This document shows positions 1 to 6,736 of a stretch of DNA of 41,119 bases, piece by piece (the stretch's first letter is position 1; each line of letters starts with the position of its first letter). The stretch is from positions 1 to 41,119 of the forward strand of contig CAZABP010000043.1 in assembly GCA_964483245.1 (NCBI GenBank), written 5' to 3'. The notes under the pieces were generated by a model. That model ran no database searches and was not told the origin of the DNA. It worked only from the letters and a program-made list of their open reading frames with translations. A program made the translations under genes and the position numbers. This DNA comes from CAZABP01 sp964483245 (lineage in GTDB: Bacteria > Planctomycetota > UBA1135 > UBA2386).

Positions 1-129
1 GGCCAGCGCGATCCAGAGATCGCGCCAGGTGCCGTGGCGCGAACGCGGCGAGAACAATGCCGCCATCTCGCGCCCGGCGTAACGCTCGATCAACGGGTGG
101 TCGAAGCGATCCTCGGGAGCCTCGCGCAT
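1..129 (-). CDS. purB: Adenylosuccinate lyase, N-terminal fragment (cut by window edge)
   Basis: The reverse strand from an ATG at 129 encodes 43 residues running off the left edge. They include PLIERYAGREMAALFSP and then RTWRDLW-type residues (HGTWRDLWIALA), which match the conserved N-terminus of adenylosuccinate lyases (R-Y-A/S-x-x-E-M, then T-W-R-x-L-W-x-A-L-A). The family catalyses two fumarate-releasing steps: conversion of SAICAR to AICAR and of adenylosuccinate to AMP in purine synthesis. The reading frame upstream of the ATG is open only to a stop at 166-168 and has no other usual start codon, so the ATG is the likely start. The catalytic residues lie outside the window. Identification rests on this short N-terminal signature. 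Confidence 0.75.
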   Translation of the reverse strand, partial: MREAPEDRFDHPLIERYAGREMAALFSPRSRHGTWRDLWIALA

Positions 130-182
130 GCTGCCGTTGTAGCGGGCGCCGCGCGGGCTCGCGAATCAGCGGCCGGGGCCAT

Positions 183-608
183 TCAGCAGGCCGGCACCCA
201 AACGCGACGCGTCACCGTCTTCCAGTAGCCCGGCTCCTGCACCGTCTGGTAGTGGCCGGCGCAGATGACGCCCCAGCGCCGGTGACCACAGGAGTCGACG
301 ATCCAACCGTACTGCGCCGGGACCCAGACCTGGCGCGAGCAACCGGGGACCCAGACGCGTTCGGTCACCGTCTGGAAGTGGCCGCGCTGGTGGTGGACCG
401 GGGCGGGGCGATGCGAACCGTGCCGGTGGGAGTCGTACCGATGCGCACCACGCGACGGCGTCGCGGACACGCGCACCCCGACGCCGTGGCTGCCGACCGT
501 TGCACCGACCGAAACGTGGCGGCCGATCCGAGCACCGATCTGGATCTGTGCGGTCGCCGCCGGAACGAGCCCGAGCAGGGCCAGGACGAGCAAGCTGTTG
601 CGGAACAT
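183..608 (-). CDS. Small secreted protein with YQTV/VWVP repeats
   Basis: The ATG at 608 gives 141 residues with a clear signal peptide (MFRNSLLVLALLG, then AATAQ as likely cleavage site). An in-frame reading extends upstream to about 698, but that extension is arginine-rich and unlike a secretion signal, so the later ATG is preferred. The mature part has a His/Arg-rich middle and a repeated C-terminal motif: GHFQTVTERVWVPGC, VWVPAQYGW, GHYQTVQEPGYW and VTRRVWVPAC, with four cysteines. It is probably an exported cell-envelope protein. Similar QTV-VWVP repeats occur in hypothetical proteins of planctomycetes (recollection, not checked). It lies between purB and the vanZ-like gene on the same strand. 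Function unknown. Confidence 0.7.
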   Translation of the reverse strand: MFRNSLLVLALLGLVPAATAQIQIGARIGRHVSVGATVGSHGVGVRVSATPSRGAHRYDSHRHGSHRPAPVHHQRGHFQTVTERVWVPGCSRQVWVPAQYGWIVDSCGHRRWGVICAGHYQTVQEPGYWKTVTRRVWVPAC

Positions 609-713
609 GCCGGACCGGACGCACATCGCGTGCCAACTGCGAACGCGCGCCCGCAACGCACTCTCGCGCATGGTTCTGTCCTGGGTGCAGGACAACACGC
701 AGGGTCACCGCCG

Positions 714-1181
714 TCAGGCGTGCATCGCGAGCAGGACGGCACCGCACGCGAGCGGGGCCAGCAGCAGCGTCGCCCATGCGAGCCGGCGTGATGGCTGCTC
801 GATCCACAGCAGCACACAGCCGAACCATGCTGCACCAAGGATGTCACTGAGCAGATCACCAGCCGAAGGTGAGCGGCGCGGCACCCAGCTCTGATGCCAT
901 TCGTCGATCGCGCCGTAGACCGCGGCGATCAACAGCGCGCCGAGCAGCCGGATCCGTGGCGGACCGCGCACCGCGCACATCCACAACACGCCGAGGATCC
1001 CGTACACGACGACATGGCCGAAGTTGTGCGCATACGACCACCAGAACGAGGACGGCCCGGGCTTGCCTTCGGTCGAAGACGCGAACCAGATCAGCGTCGC
1101 CCACACCGCGACCAACAACCAACGCACCCAGTGCGGCAGGCGTGCATAGGCAGCGACGCCTGCGCGCAACAGCCGCGTCAA
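714..1181 (-). CDS. VanZ-like family membrane protein
   Basis: 155 residues with four hydrophobic segments (about residues 19-36, 50-70, 78-93 and 108-150). Between the third and fourth is DEWHQSWVPRRSPSAGDLLSD, close to the VanZ-family signature D-E-x-H-Q-x-F/W-V-P-x-R-x-x-x-x-D-x-x-x-D followed by a small-residue helix. VanZ itself gives low-level teicoplanin resistance by an unclear mechanism, and most chromosomal members have no known role. The ATG at 1181 overlaps the stop of the RsbW-like gene by 4 bases (ATGA), so this is the last gene of the ruvC-to-vanZ operon. Membership of the family is well supported; no resistance role should be assumed. Confidence 0.85.
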   Translation of the reverse strand: MTRLLRAGVAAYARLPHWVRWLLVAVWATLIWFASSTEGKPGPSSFWWSYAHNFGHVVVYGILGVLWMCAVRGPPRIRLLGALLIAAVYGAIDEWHQSWVPRRSPSAGDLLSDILGAAWFGCVLLWIEQPSRRLAWATLLLAPLACGAVLLAMHA

Positions 1182-1624
1182 GCGAGCGTCTCCGCGAAGC
1201 GTCCGCGCAGGTGCAACCCACCGCCGGCTGCACTGCGCACTTCGACGTCGCGCAGCGCCTCGGCGACCAGGTAGATCCCGCGGCCGCGCTCGTTCTCTGG
1301 CGGCGGACAGGTCCGCGGGTCGCAGGCGAAGGCCTCGCGGAGCTGCTGCACGAGCGGCTGCGGCACGGCCGGGTCCTCGAACTCGAGCTCCAGCGCGGCG
1401 CCGCTGCGGCGGAGCACGACGATCATCGGCACGTTCCCGCCACGGTATTCACGCCCGTGCTCGATCGCGTTGCTGACGATCTCGTCGAGCACGAGCAGCA
1501 CCGGCTCGATCCGCTCCGGGGCGATCCCGAGCCGGATCAGTGCCTCGCGCACGAGCCGGCGCAGCTCGCGCACCACCTTCGGATCGGGCCGCACCTCGAA
1601 CCGCAGCTCGCCCTTGTCGTTCAC
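1178..1624 (-). CDS. RsbW-like ATP-binding protein (anti-sigma factor/serine kinase type)
   Basis: 148 residues of a single GHKL ATPase domain. The N-box is LDEIVSNAIEHG (residues 47-58, with Glu48 and Asn52), the G1 box is FEDPA (82-86) and the G2 box is GRGIYLV (114-120). Domains of this type (HATPase_c_2) phosphorylate or sequester anti-sigma antagonists and sigma factors in partner-switching systems. No RsbV-like STAS partner or PP2C phosphatase is visible in the window, so its target is unknown. A GTG start at 1624 is chosen because it overlaps the nadC stop as GTGA; the frame extends further upstream inside nadC, but those residues are nadC in another frame. It is co-transcribed with nadC and vanZ-like. 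Confidence 0.85.
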   Translation of the reverse strand: MNDKGELRFEVRPDPKVVRELRRLVREALIRLGIAPERIEPVLLVLDEIVSNAIEHGREYRGGNVPMIVVLRRSGAALELEFEDPAVPQPLVQQLREAFACDPRTCPPPENERGRGIYLVAEALRDVEVRSAAGGGLHLRGRFAETLA

Positions 1625-2496
1625 GGCATCGGATCCAGCAGCAGGGACAAGTCCAACGCGCGCGGCGAATGGGTCAGCTCGCCGACCGACAACCGGTCGA
1701 CGCCGCAATCGGCGAACGCGCGCGCGTTGTCGAGGCGGATGCCGCCGGAGGCTTCGATCTCGACGTCGCGGCCGAGCTCACGCGCAGCACCGCGCACGGC
1801 CGCCACGACCTCGCGCAGTGCGGACCCGGGGGCGAAGTTGTCGAGCAGGATCACGCGCGCACCACCCTGGACGGCAGCCAGCGCCTCCTCGAGATCGCGC
1901 GCCTCGGCGATGACCGGCACCGCCCGGCTCGCCGCGACCGCCGCAGCGACGACGTCGGCGTAGGGCCGGGGTGCGGCCATCGCGAAGTGGTTCTCTTTGA
2001 TCAGGATCTGGTCGTGTAGGCCGGCGCGGTGGTTGTCGCCACCGCCGATGCGCACGGCGTACTTCTCGAGCGGGCGCAGGCCGGGCGTCGTCTTGCGCGT
2101 ATCGAGGATCCGCACGCCGGTGCCGCGGACGGCGGCAACGAACTGGCTCGTCAGCGTCGCGATCCCGCTCAGGCGCTGCAGGAAGTTCAGCAGGGTGCGC
2201 TCGGCGGCGAGGATGCCGGGGGCCGGGCCGGAGAACGCGAGCAGCACGTCGCCGGGTGCGACGCGCTGCCCCTCGGCGCGGGCCTCACTGACGAGGATCT
2301 GCTCGTCCGCCTGGCGCAGCACTTCGAGCGCGACCGGCAGGCCACACAGCACACCGGCGCGCCGCGCCAGGATCCGCGCCTGCCCGCGCCGCCCGGCCGG
2401 GACCGTCGCCTGCGTCGTCAGGTCCCCTGCGGCGCCGAGGTCCTCGGCGAGCGCGGCGCGGACGCGGTCGGCGATCCATACCGGATCCAGTTCCAT
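1621..2496 (-). CDS. nadC: Nicotinate-nucleotide pyrophosphorylase (carboxylating)
   Basis: 291 residues, normal for NadC (quinolinate phosphoribosyltransferase). The enzyme joins quinolinate and PRPP to give nicotinate mononucleotide, CO2 and pyrophosphate in de novo NAD synthesis. Diagnostic motifs in order are LLNFLQRLSGIAT, ILDTRKTTPGLR, GGGDNHRAGLHDQILIKENH, ILLDNF and IEASGGI, covering substrate-binding Arg, Lys and His residues and the glycine loop of the barrel. The start is the ATG at 2496 (MELDPVWI); a longer in-frame reading reaches to about 2829 but overlaps the comEA-like gene. It sits 11 bases after the comEA-like gene and overlaps the RsbW-like start by 4 bases. No nadA or nadB is seen here. 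Confidence 0.95.
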   Translation of the reverse strand: MELDPVWIADRVRAALAEDLGAAGDLTTQATVPAGRRGQARILARRAGVLCGLPVALEVLRQADEQILVSEARAEGQRVAPGDVLLAFSGPAPGILAAERTLLNFLQRLSGIATLTSQFVAAVRGTGVRILDTRKTTPGLRPLEKYAVRIGGGDNHRAGLHDQILIKENHFAMAAPRPYADVVAAAVAASRAVPVIAEARDLEEALAAVQGGARVILLDNFAPGSALREVVAAVRGAARELGRDVEIEASGGIRLDNARAFADCGVDRLSVGELTHSPRALDLSLLLDPMP

Positions 2497-2507
2497 CGCG
2501 GCGCAAC

Positions 2508-2864
2508 TTACCCGCCGGGCGGTGGATCCGGACCGGCCGGGTCGCGCAGGAACGGCCGGAGCTCCTCGAGCGTGACGCCGCCGAGTCCGTCGACGGCGGT
2601 CAGCTCGTCGAGCCGGCGGAACCAGCCGTGACGCAGCCGATGCAGCACGATCGCGCGCGCGCGGGCCGGGCCGATGCCGGGCAGCGCCTGCAGCTCGGCG
2701 AGCGTGGCGCGGTTCGGATCGATGCGGATCGGCTGGATCGTCGGTGGCGACGGCAGCACGGCGGAGCAGCCGGCCCAGCACAGCCGCGCGAGCATCACCA
2801 GCAGCAGCAGGAACCAGATCCGCAACCACAGCCGCCGCTCCGAGGGGAGCAGCGCCGGCGTCAC
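2508..2864 (-). CDS. ComEA-like helix-hairpin-helix protein with one membrane segment
   Basis: 118 residues from a GTG at 2864 that overlaps the preceding stop (GTGA). A hydrophobic anchor (about 13-37, LWLRIWFLLLLVMLARLCW) precedes IDPNRATLAELQALPGIG (48-65) and a second hairpin around VDGLGGVTLEEL (91-102). This is the tandem HhH arrangement of ComEA, which binds double-stranded DNA nonspecifically outside the membrane during natural transformation. Many bacteria carry short ComEA-like proteins with no demonstrated competence role. No comEC is in the window. The fold call is firm and the competence role is inference. Confidence 0.85.
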   Translation of the reverse strand: MTPALLPSERRLWLRIWFLLLLVMLARLCWAGCSAVLPSPPTIQPIRIDPNRATLAELQALPGIGPARARAIVLHRLRHGWFRRLDELTAVDGLGGVTLEELRPFLRDPAGPDPPPGG

Positions 2865-3781
2865 TTCAGCCGCTGCCGGAATCTCGCCGCCAAGCCCTCC
2901 CCGGCCGGCAGCCGTTTCCGCCCGAGCCCGCCGGCGAGGCTTTCGAGCCGGCCGCGGATCCGACGCAGTGCGTTCACCGCCTCGCATGTCGGGTGGCTCG
3001 CGACCAATGGCGGGTCGCCGAGGCGACGCTGCATGACGGCAGGTTCTTCAGGGATCTCACCGAGGTAATGCAACGAGATGCCGCTGAACCGGACAGAAAC
3101 ATCGGCGAGCCGCTGAAAAGCCGGCCGCCCGACGCCGGCGGCCGGGACCCGGTTCATGACGACACCGATCGGCGGCGCCTGCGGATGGCGCGCGAGACAC
3201 TTCACGACGGCATATGCATCCGTCAGCGCCGCGATCTCAGGGTTGGTCACCAGCACGACGACCTGTGCTGCCAGCAACGTCAGCATCGACTGCGGCGTGA
3301 TCCCGGCCGCGGCGTCGAACAGCAGCACGTCCTGATCGCGCGCAAGCGTCGCCAGCGCATCGCCGAGGTGCAGCATCCGAGTCTCGCCCAGCTCGGTCAT
3401 CGCGATGATCCCGGACGCGCCCGGCACCAGCCGCGGTCCGTAGACCGTCCGCTCGGTGATCTGCTCGATCGAAGCGCGCCCTTCGACCAGATGCTGCATC
3501 GTCAGCCGCGGCGTCACGCCGAGCAGCAGATGGTCGTTCGCGAGCCCGAAGTCACAGTCGACCAGCGTGACGCGGCTGCCGTGGTCGCACAGATGGACTG
3601 CCAGGCTGGTCGCGAAGAACGACTTGCCGGTGCCGCCCTTGCCACTCGCGACTGCGATGACGACGGCTTCGTCGACCGCTGCGGCGGATTCCGGCGGTGG
3701 GCCGGCCGCTCCCGGTCGCCAGCGCGACCAGAACCGCTGCAGCGGATGCGTCGCGTCGGCGACGCTCGGATTCGGCTCCAT
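2861..3781 (-). CDS. FlhG/MinD-type ParA-family ATPase
   Basis: 306 residues. After an approximately 38-residue N-terminal extension comes the deviant Walker A KGGTGKS (48-54), then LVDCDFGLAN (73-82) and LLFDAAAGI (switch II region), typical of the MinD/FlhG branch of SIMIBI ATPases. FlhG proteins set flagellar number and place with FlhF; other members position cell poles or secretion machines. No flhF, fliA or other flagellar gene is seen here, so the cargo is unknown. The C-terminal tail is basic (GLGRKRLPAGEGLAARFRQRLK region) rather than an obvious MinD amphipathic membrane-targeting helix. It overlaps the comEA-like gene by 4 bases and follows the gene of unknown function. Confidence 0.85.
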   Translation of the reverse strand: MEPNPSVADATHPLQRFWSRWRPGAAGPPPESAAAVDEAVVIAVASGKGGTGKSFFATSLAVHLCDHGSRVTLVDCDFGLANDHLLLGVTPRLTMQHLVEGRASIEQITERTVYGPRLVPGASGIIAMTELGETRMLHLGDALATLARDQDVLLFDAAAGITPQSMLTLLAAQVVVLVTNPEIAALTDAYAVVKCLARHPQAPPIGVVMNRVPAAGVGRPAFQRLADVSVRFSGISLHYLGEIPEEPAVMQRRLGDPPLVASHPTCEAVNALRRIRGRLESLAGGLGRKRLPAGEGLAARFRQRLK

Positions 3782-3823
3782 CAGGGTGGAAACATGTCAC
3801 CCGCGCGGGAGCCGCTCGGCCGG

Positions 3824-4825
3824 TCAATCCGGCGGTCCGGTGCCGGCAGCGACGCCGGCCTCCGCGAACGCCTGGCCGAGGGCAGCCTGCTCGGATTCGG
3901 AAAGCCGTGCCGCGCGCATGTTGCGCTCGATCGCGGCGAAAGACGGGTCGGCGGACGCGGCCCCCTGCCCTGGCCGTTCCAGACCCTGCAACTCGAGGTA
4001 GAGCCGCAGCGCGCGGTCGAGCTGGCGGTCCAGCTCGTAGCGGTTGCGCACGGTGACCGGTGCGGCGTCGCCGATCGCCAGCTGCAGCTCGTCACCGGCG
4101 CCGCGCAGCTCGACGAGCCTGCTCTCTGCAACGAAGAACAGCCGGCCGAATCGGTCGCCGAACGCCTGCATCTGCGGATCCAGCCGCTGCAACAGCTCCA
4201 TCGCGTCGCTGCAGAGCTCACGCGCCGGCGACTGCGTGATCCCGCTCGGCACCGTGTACGCCGACGCCCCGGTCGCTGCGTCGTCGCTGTCGGCGCCGAA
4301 ACGGTCGCGGCGCGCGAACCCGGTCAGCTCCTGCGCACCGAACCGCACGCGGTGCAGCTCGTGGAGCTCCAGCTCGTCGATCCCGAGCGATTGCCACAGC
4401 GAGACCGCCGCGTCGGGCAGCTCGCTGCCGACGACGACGAATCGTGATGGCAGATCGAAACGCGGGCTGCGCCCGGCTAGCAGCCGCGCCAGCAGCCCGG
4501 CGTGCGCCTCGAGCCAGCGGCGCGCTTCGAGCAGCTCGGCGGCGAGCCGCGTGTCGCTGCGCTCCCCTGCGGCGAAGCAGCAGACCGCGCGCCGGCTCGC
4601 ATCGACGGCGAGCAGATCGATCGTGCAGCGGCCATCCAGATCGATCTCTTCCTGCAGCGCGGTCAGACCCGGTTCGAGGTGCTCGACGAGCGTGCGCAAC
4701 GGCGCACCGAGCGCCCGTGCTGCTGGAGGAATCGGACCTCGAATCAATGTCCCTCCCGGGAACGTCAACCGCGCGAATGACCGCGATCGCCCCTGACCGG
4801 GCCGGGCGCGGTCGCCCGAAAACAC
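3824..4825 (-). CDS. Conserved-looking protein of unknown function, weakly nuclease-like N-terminal half
   Basis: The longest reading begins at a GTG at 4825 and gives 333 residues. A TTG at 4747 is an attractive alternative, because GGGAGG lies just upstream in the mRNA and the residues before it (RARPGQGRSRS) look non-coding. The N-terminal half contains EEIDLDGRCTIDLLAVD (59-75), then a helix-rich stretch (LAAELLEARRWLEAHAG) and RFVVVGSEL. This resembles the beta-hairpin of NucS/DUF91-like restriction-fold proteins, but the E-x-K of an active PD-(D/E)xK nuclease is not seen. The C-terminal half is helical and charged. It lies between ruvC and the FlhG-like gene, so a DNA-related role is possible but unproven. 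Confidence 0.65.
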   Translation of the reverse strand: MFSGDRARPGQGRSRSFARLTFPGGTLIRGPIPPAARALGAPLRTLVEHLEPGLTALQEEIDLDGRCTIDLLAVDASRRAVCCFAAGERSDTRLAAELLEARRWLEAHAGLLARLLAGRSPRFDLPSRFVVVGSELPDAAVSLWQSLGIDELELHELHRVRFGAQELTGFARRDRFGADSDDAATGASAYTVPSGITQSPARELCSDAMELLQRLDPQMQAFGDRFGRLFFVAESRLVELRGAGDELQLAIGDAAPVTVRNRYELDRQLDRALRLYLELQGLERPGQGAASADPSFAAIERNMRAARLSESEQAALGQAFAEAGVAAGTGPPD

Positions 4826-4831
4826 CGCGGA

Positions 4832-5440
4832 TTACACCGAGCCGGCTGCCGGCAGGCAAGCTGCGGGTGAGGACCTTTCGACTGCGCGGCACAACGCGAC
4901 CGCCAGCGCGTCGCTGGCGTCGCGCGGCGTCGGCGCGGTCCGCAGGCCGAGCTGCTGCGCCACGAGGCGGGCCAGCGCATCCTTGCCGGCGTTGCCGCGA
5001 CCGCCGACCGCGAGCTTCACGCGGGCCGGTGGGTACTCGTGGATCGAGAGCCCGAGCCGCCGCGCCTCGGCCAGGACCACGCCGCGCGCCTCCCCGATCC
5101 GTAGCGCCGCCGAGATGCTGCGGTGTGCGAACGCCTGCTCCAGCGCGAGTTCGGCCGGCGCGAGCGCCAGGATCGTGCGCCGCACCTCGTCGGCAAGCAG
5201 GCGCAGCCGGTCGGCGAGACTCGCCTGCCGTCCACCGAGCTGAAGCGCGCCAGCATCGACGTAGCGCGCTCTGCCCTGTGCCTGTTGGCGGCGGACGATG
5301 TTGGCGACGCGATGCGCGATCGGCGCGCCGGATGCCGGCCGGTCGGAGCCGCGCTGCGCCGCTGCGCCGTCGCTCACCGCGACTTCGATGCACCCGAAGC
5401 CGGTCACGAGAGTGCCAGGGTCGATCCCTAGAATCCGCAT
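4832..5440 (-). CDS. ruvC: Crossover junction endodeoxyribonuclease RuvC
   Basis: 202 residues from the ATG at 5440. MRILGIDPGT carries the first catalytic Asp (Asp7), ALEQAFAHRSISAALRIGEARG carries the second acidic residue (Glu101), and PRDASDALAVALC carries the C-terminal Asp cluster (Asp174/Asp177). RuvC is a dimeric resolvase that cuts Holliday junctions made by RuvAB-driven branch migration. In E. coli the second acid is Glu66; here about 35 extra residues (roughly 22-58, rich in Ala, Arg and Gln) lie between the first two strands. ruvA and ruvB are not in the window. The gene is the first of the minus-strand operon and is divergent from ispD, only 35 bp away. Confidence 0.93.
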   Translation of the reverse strand: MRILGIDPGTLVTGFGCIEVAVSDGAAAQRGSDRPASGAPIAHRVANIVRRQQAQGRARYVDAGALQLGGRQASLADRLRLLADEVRRTILALAPAELALEQAFAHRSISAALRIGEARGVVLAEARRLGLSIHEYPPARVKLAVGGRGNAGKDALARLVAQQLGLRTAPTPRDASDALAVALCRAVERSSPAACLPAAGSV

Positions 5441-5475
5441 CGGTCCGCCCGCGGCACGGTATAGCCTCGCGCTGC

Positions 5476-6165
5476 GTGAAGGTCTCGATCTTGTTGCTCG
5501 CATCCGGACGCAGCGAGCGCTTCGGCGGGGATGTGCCGAAGCTCTACCGCGAGCTCGCCGGCAAGCCGGTGTTGCTGTGGAGCGCCGAGCGCCTGGCGCG
5601 CGTCGTCGACGGGATCGAGCACGAGATCCTGCTGGCCGTGCGGCCGGAGCACCGCGCGCGCTGGCTCGAGCCGCTCTGGCCGCGGCTGCGCGAGGCTGGC
5701 GTCGACCGCGTCGTCGATGGCGGCGATCTGCGGCAGGACTCGATGCGGCGTGTGTTCGCCGAGTCGGCACCGGATGCCACCGTCGTGTTGATCCATGACG
5801 CCGCGCGGCCGGCGTTCCCGATCGAAGCCGCGCGGAACCTGCTCGTGCGCGCGTCGTCCCACGGCGCGGCGATCCTGGCGATCCCGGCGCAGGATTCGGT
5901 CAAGGAGGTCGACGAACGGCTGCGCGTCGCGCGCTCGCTGGACCGCAGCCGCGTCTGGCTCGTGCAGACCCCACAGGCGATCCGCCGCGACCGGCTCGTC
6001 GCGGCGCTCGCGCGCGCGGAGGCGGATGGGTTCGTCGCCACCGACGACGCCGGCCTCGTCGAGCACGACGGCGGCACCGTCGCCGTCGAGCCTGGTTCTG
6101 CGGAGAACCTGAAGATCACGCTGCCCGGCGACCTCGAGCGGATCGCGCGCGTGCTGCTGCAATGA
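5476..6165 (+). CDS. ispD: 2-C-methyl-D-erythritol 4-phosphate cytidylyltransferase
   Basis: 229 residues from a GTG at 5476 (VKVSILLLASGRSERFG), normal IspD length. The nucleotide-binding loop ASGRSERFG...VPKLY replaces the usual AAGxGxRxG...PKQ. VVLIHDAARPAFP and VWLVQTPQ are conserved family motifs of the CTP-binding and substrate sites. The enzyme couples CTP with methylerythritol phosphate in the MEP pathway of isoprenoid synthesis. An upstream in-frame extension inside ruvC on the other strand is not credible. The stop overlaps ispF by 4 bases (ATGA), so the two are translationally coupled. The promoter must lie in the 35-bp gap with ruvC or inside ruvC. Confidence 0.93.
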   Translation: MKVSILLLASGRSERFGGDVPKLYRELAGKPVLLWSAERLARVVDGIEHEILLAVRPEHRARWLEPLWPRLREAGVDRVVDGGDLRQDSMRRVFAESAPDATVVLIHDAARPAFPIEAARNLLVRASSHGAAILAIPAQDSVKEVDERLRVARSLDRSRVWLVQTPQAIRRDRLVAALARAEADGFVATDDAGLVEHDGGTVAVEPGSAENLKITLPGDLERIARVLLQ

Positions 6166-6641
6166 GCGAGCTGCGGATCGGGCTGGGGATCGATCTGCAC
6201 CGGCTCGCGCCTGGACGGCGTTGCGTGTTGGGAGGGATCGAGGTGCCGAGTCCGGTCGGGCCGGTCGGCCACAGTGATGGGGATGCGGTATTGCACGCGA
6301 TCTGCGATGCGTGCCTGGGGGCCGCGGGGCTCGAGGATCTCGGGACGTTGTTCCGCGAGACCGATCCTGCGCACGCCGGCAAGGCTTCGGCAGAGTTCTG
6401 CCGGAGCGTGCGGGGGAAGCTGGACGCTGCTGGCTGGCGCGTCCAGTCGCTGGACGTCGTGGTCGAGACGGAGCAACCGCGGCTGCGCGACTGGCGTGAC
6501 ACGATCCGCGCGAGCATCGCGGCGCTGTTCGGTGTGGACGTCGGTGCTGTGAATCTGAAGGGGAAGAGCGGCGAAGGGGTCGACGCGGTGGGGAGCGGCG
6601 AGGCACTGCGCGCGACGGCGGTGGTGTTGCTGGCGCGGTGA
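6162..6641 (+). CDS. ispF: 2-C-methyl-D-erythritol 2,4-cyclodiphosphate synthase
   Basis: 159 residues, exactly the usual IspF size. GLGIDLHRL supplies the zinc-binding Asp and His of the D-x-H motif, GHSDGDAVLHAICDACLGAAGLEDLG holds the third zinc His and the substrate loop, and NLKGKSGEG matches the conserved C-terminal CDP-binding segment. The enzyme, a homotrimer, cyclises CDP-methylerythritol phosphate with loss of CMP. It starts inside the ispD stop and is the last gene of this two-gene unit; the following gene begins 95 bp later with its own strong ribosome-binding site. Confidence 0.95.
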   Translation: MSELRIGLGIDLHRLAPGRRCVLGGIEVPSPVGPVGHSDGDAVLHAICDACLGAAGLEDLGTLFRETDPAHAGKASAEFCRSVRGKLDAAGWRVQSLDVVVETEQPRLRDWRDTIRASIAALFGVDVGAVNLKGKSGEGVDAVGSGEALRATAVVLLAR

Positions 6642-6736
6642 TTCACGCCTGAGAGGTTGCTGCGACAGCGCGCCCGCCCGACACTGCGCGGCGCGGTCGG
6701 GAATCGTCTGGTCCAGCGTCAGCCAGGAGGCAGCGG

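Noticed and set aside
2744..4447. Forward open frame of about 567 codons over the comEA-FlhG region
   Set aside because: The opposite strand encodes well-recognised FlhG-like and ComEA-like proteins with overlapping start and stop codons.
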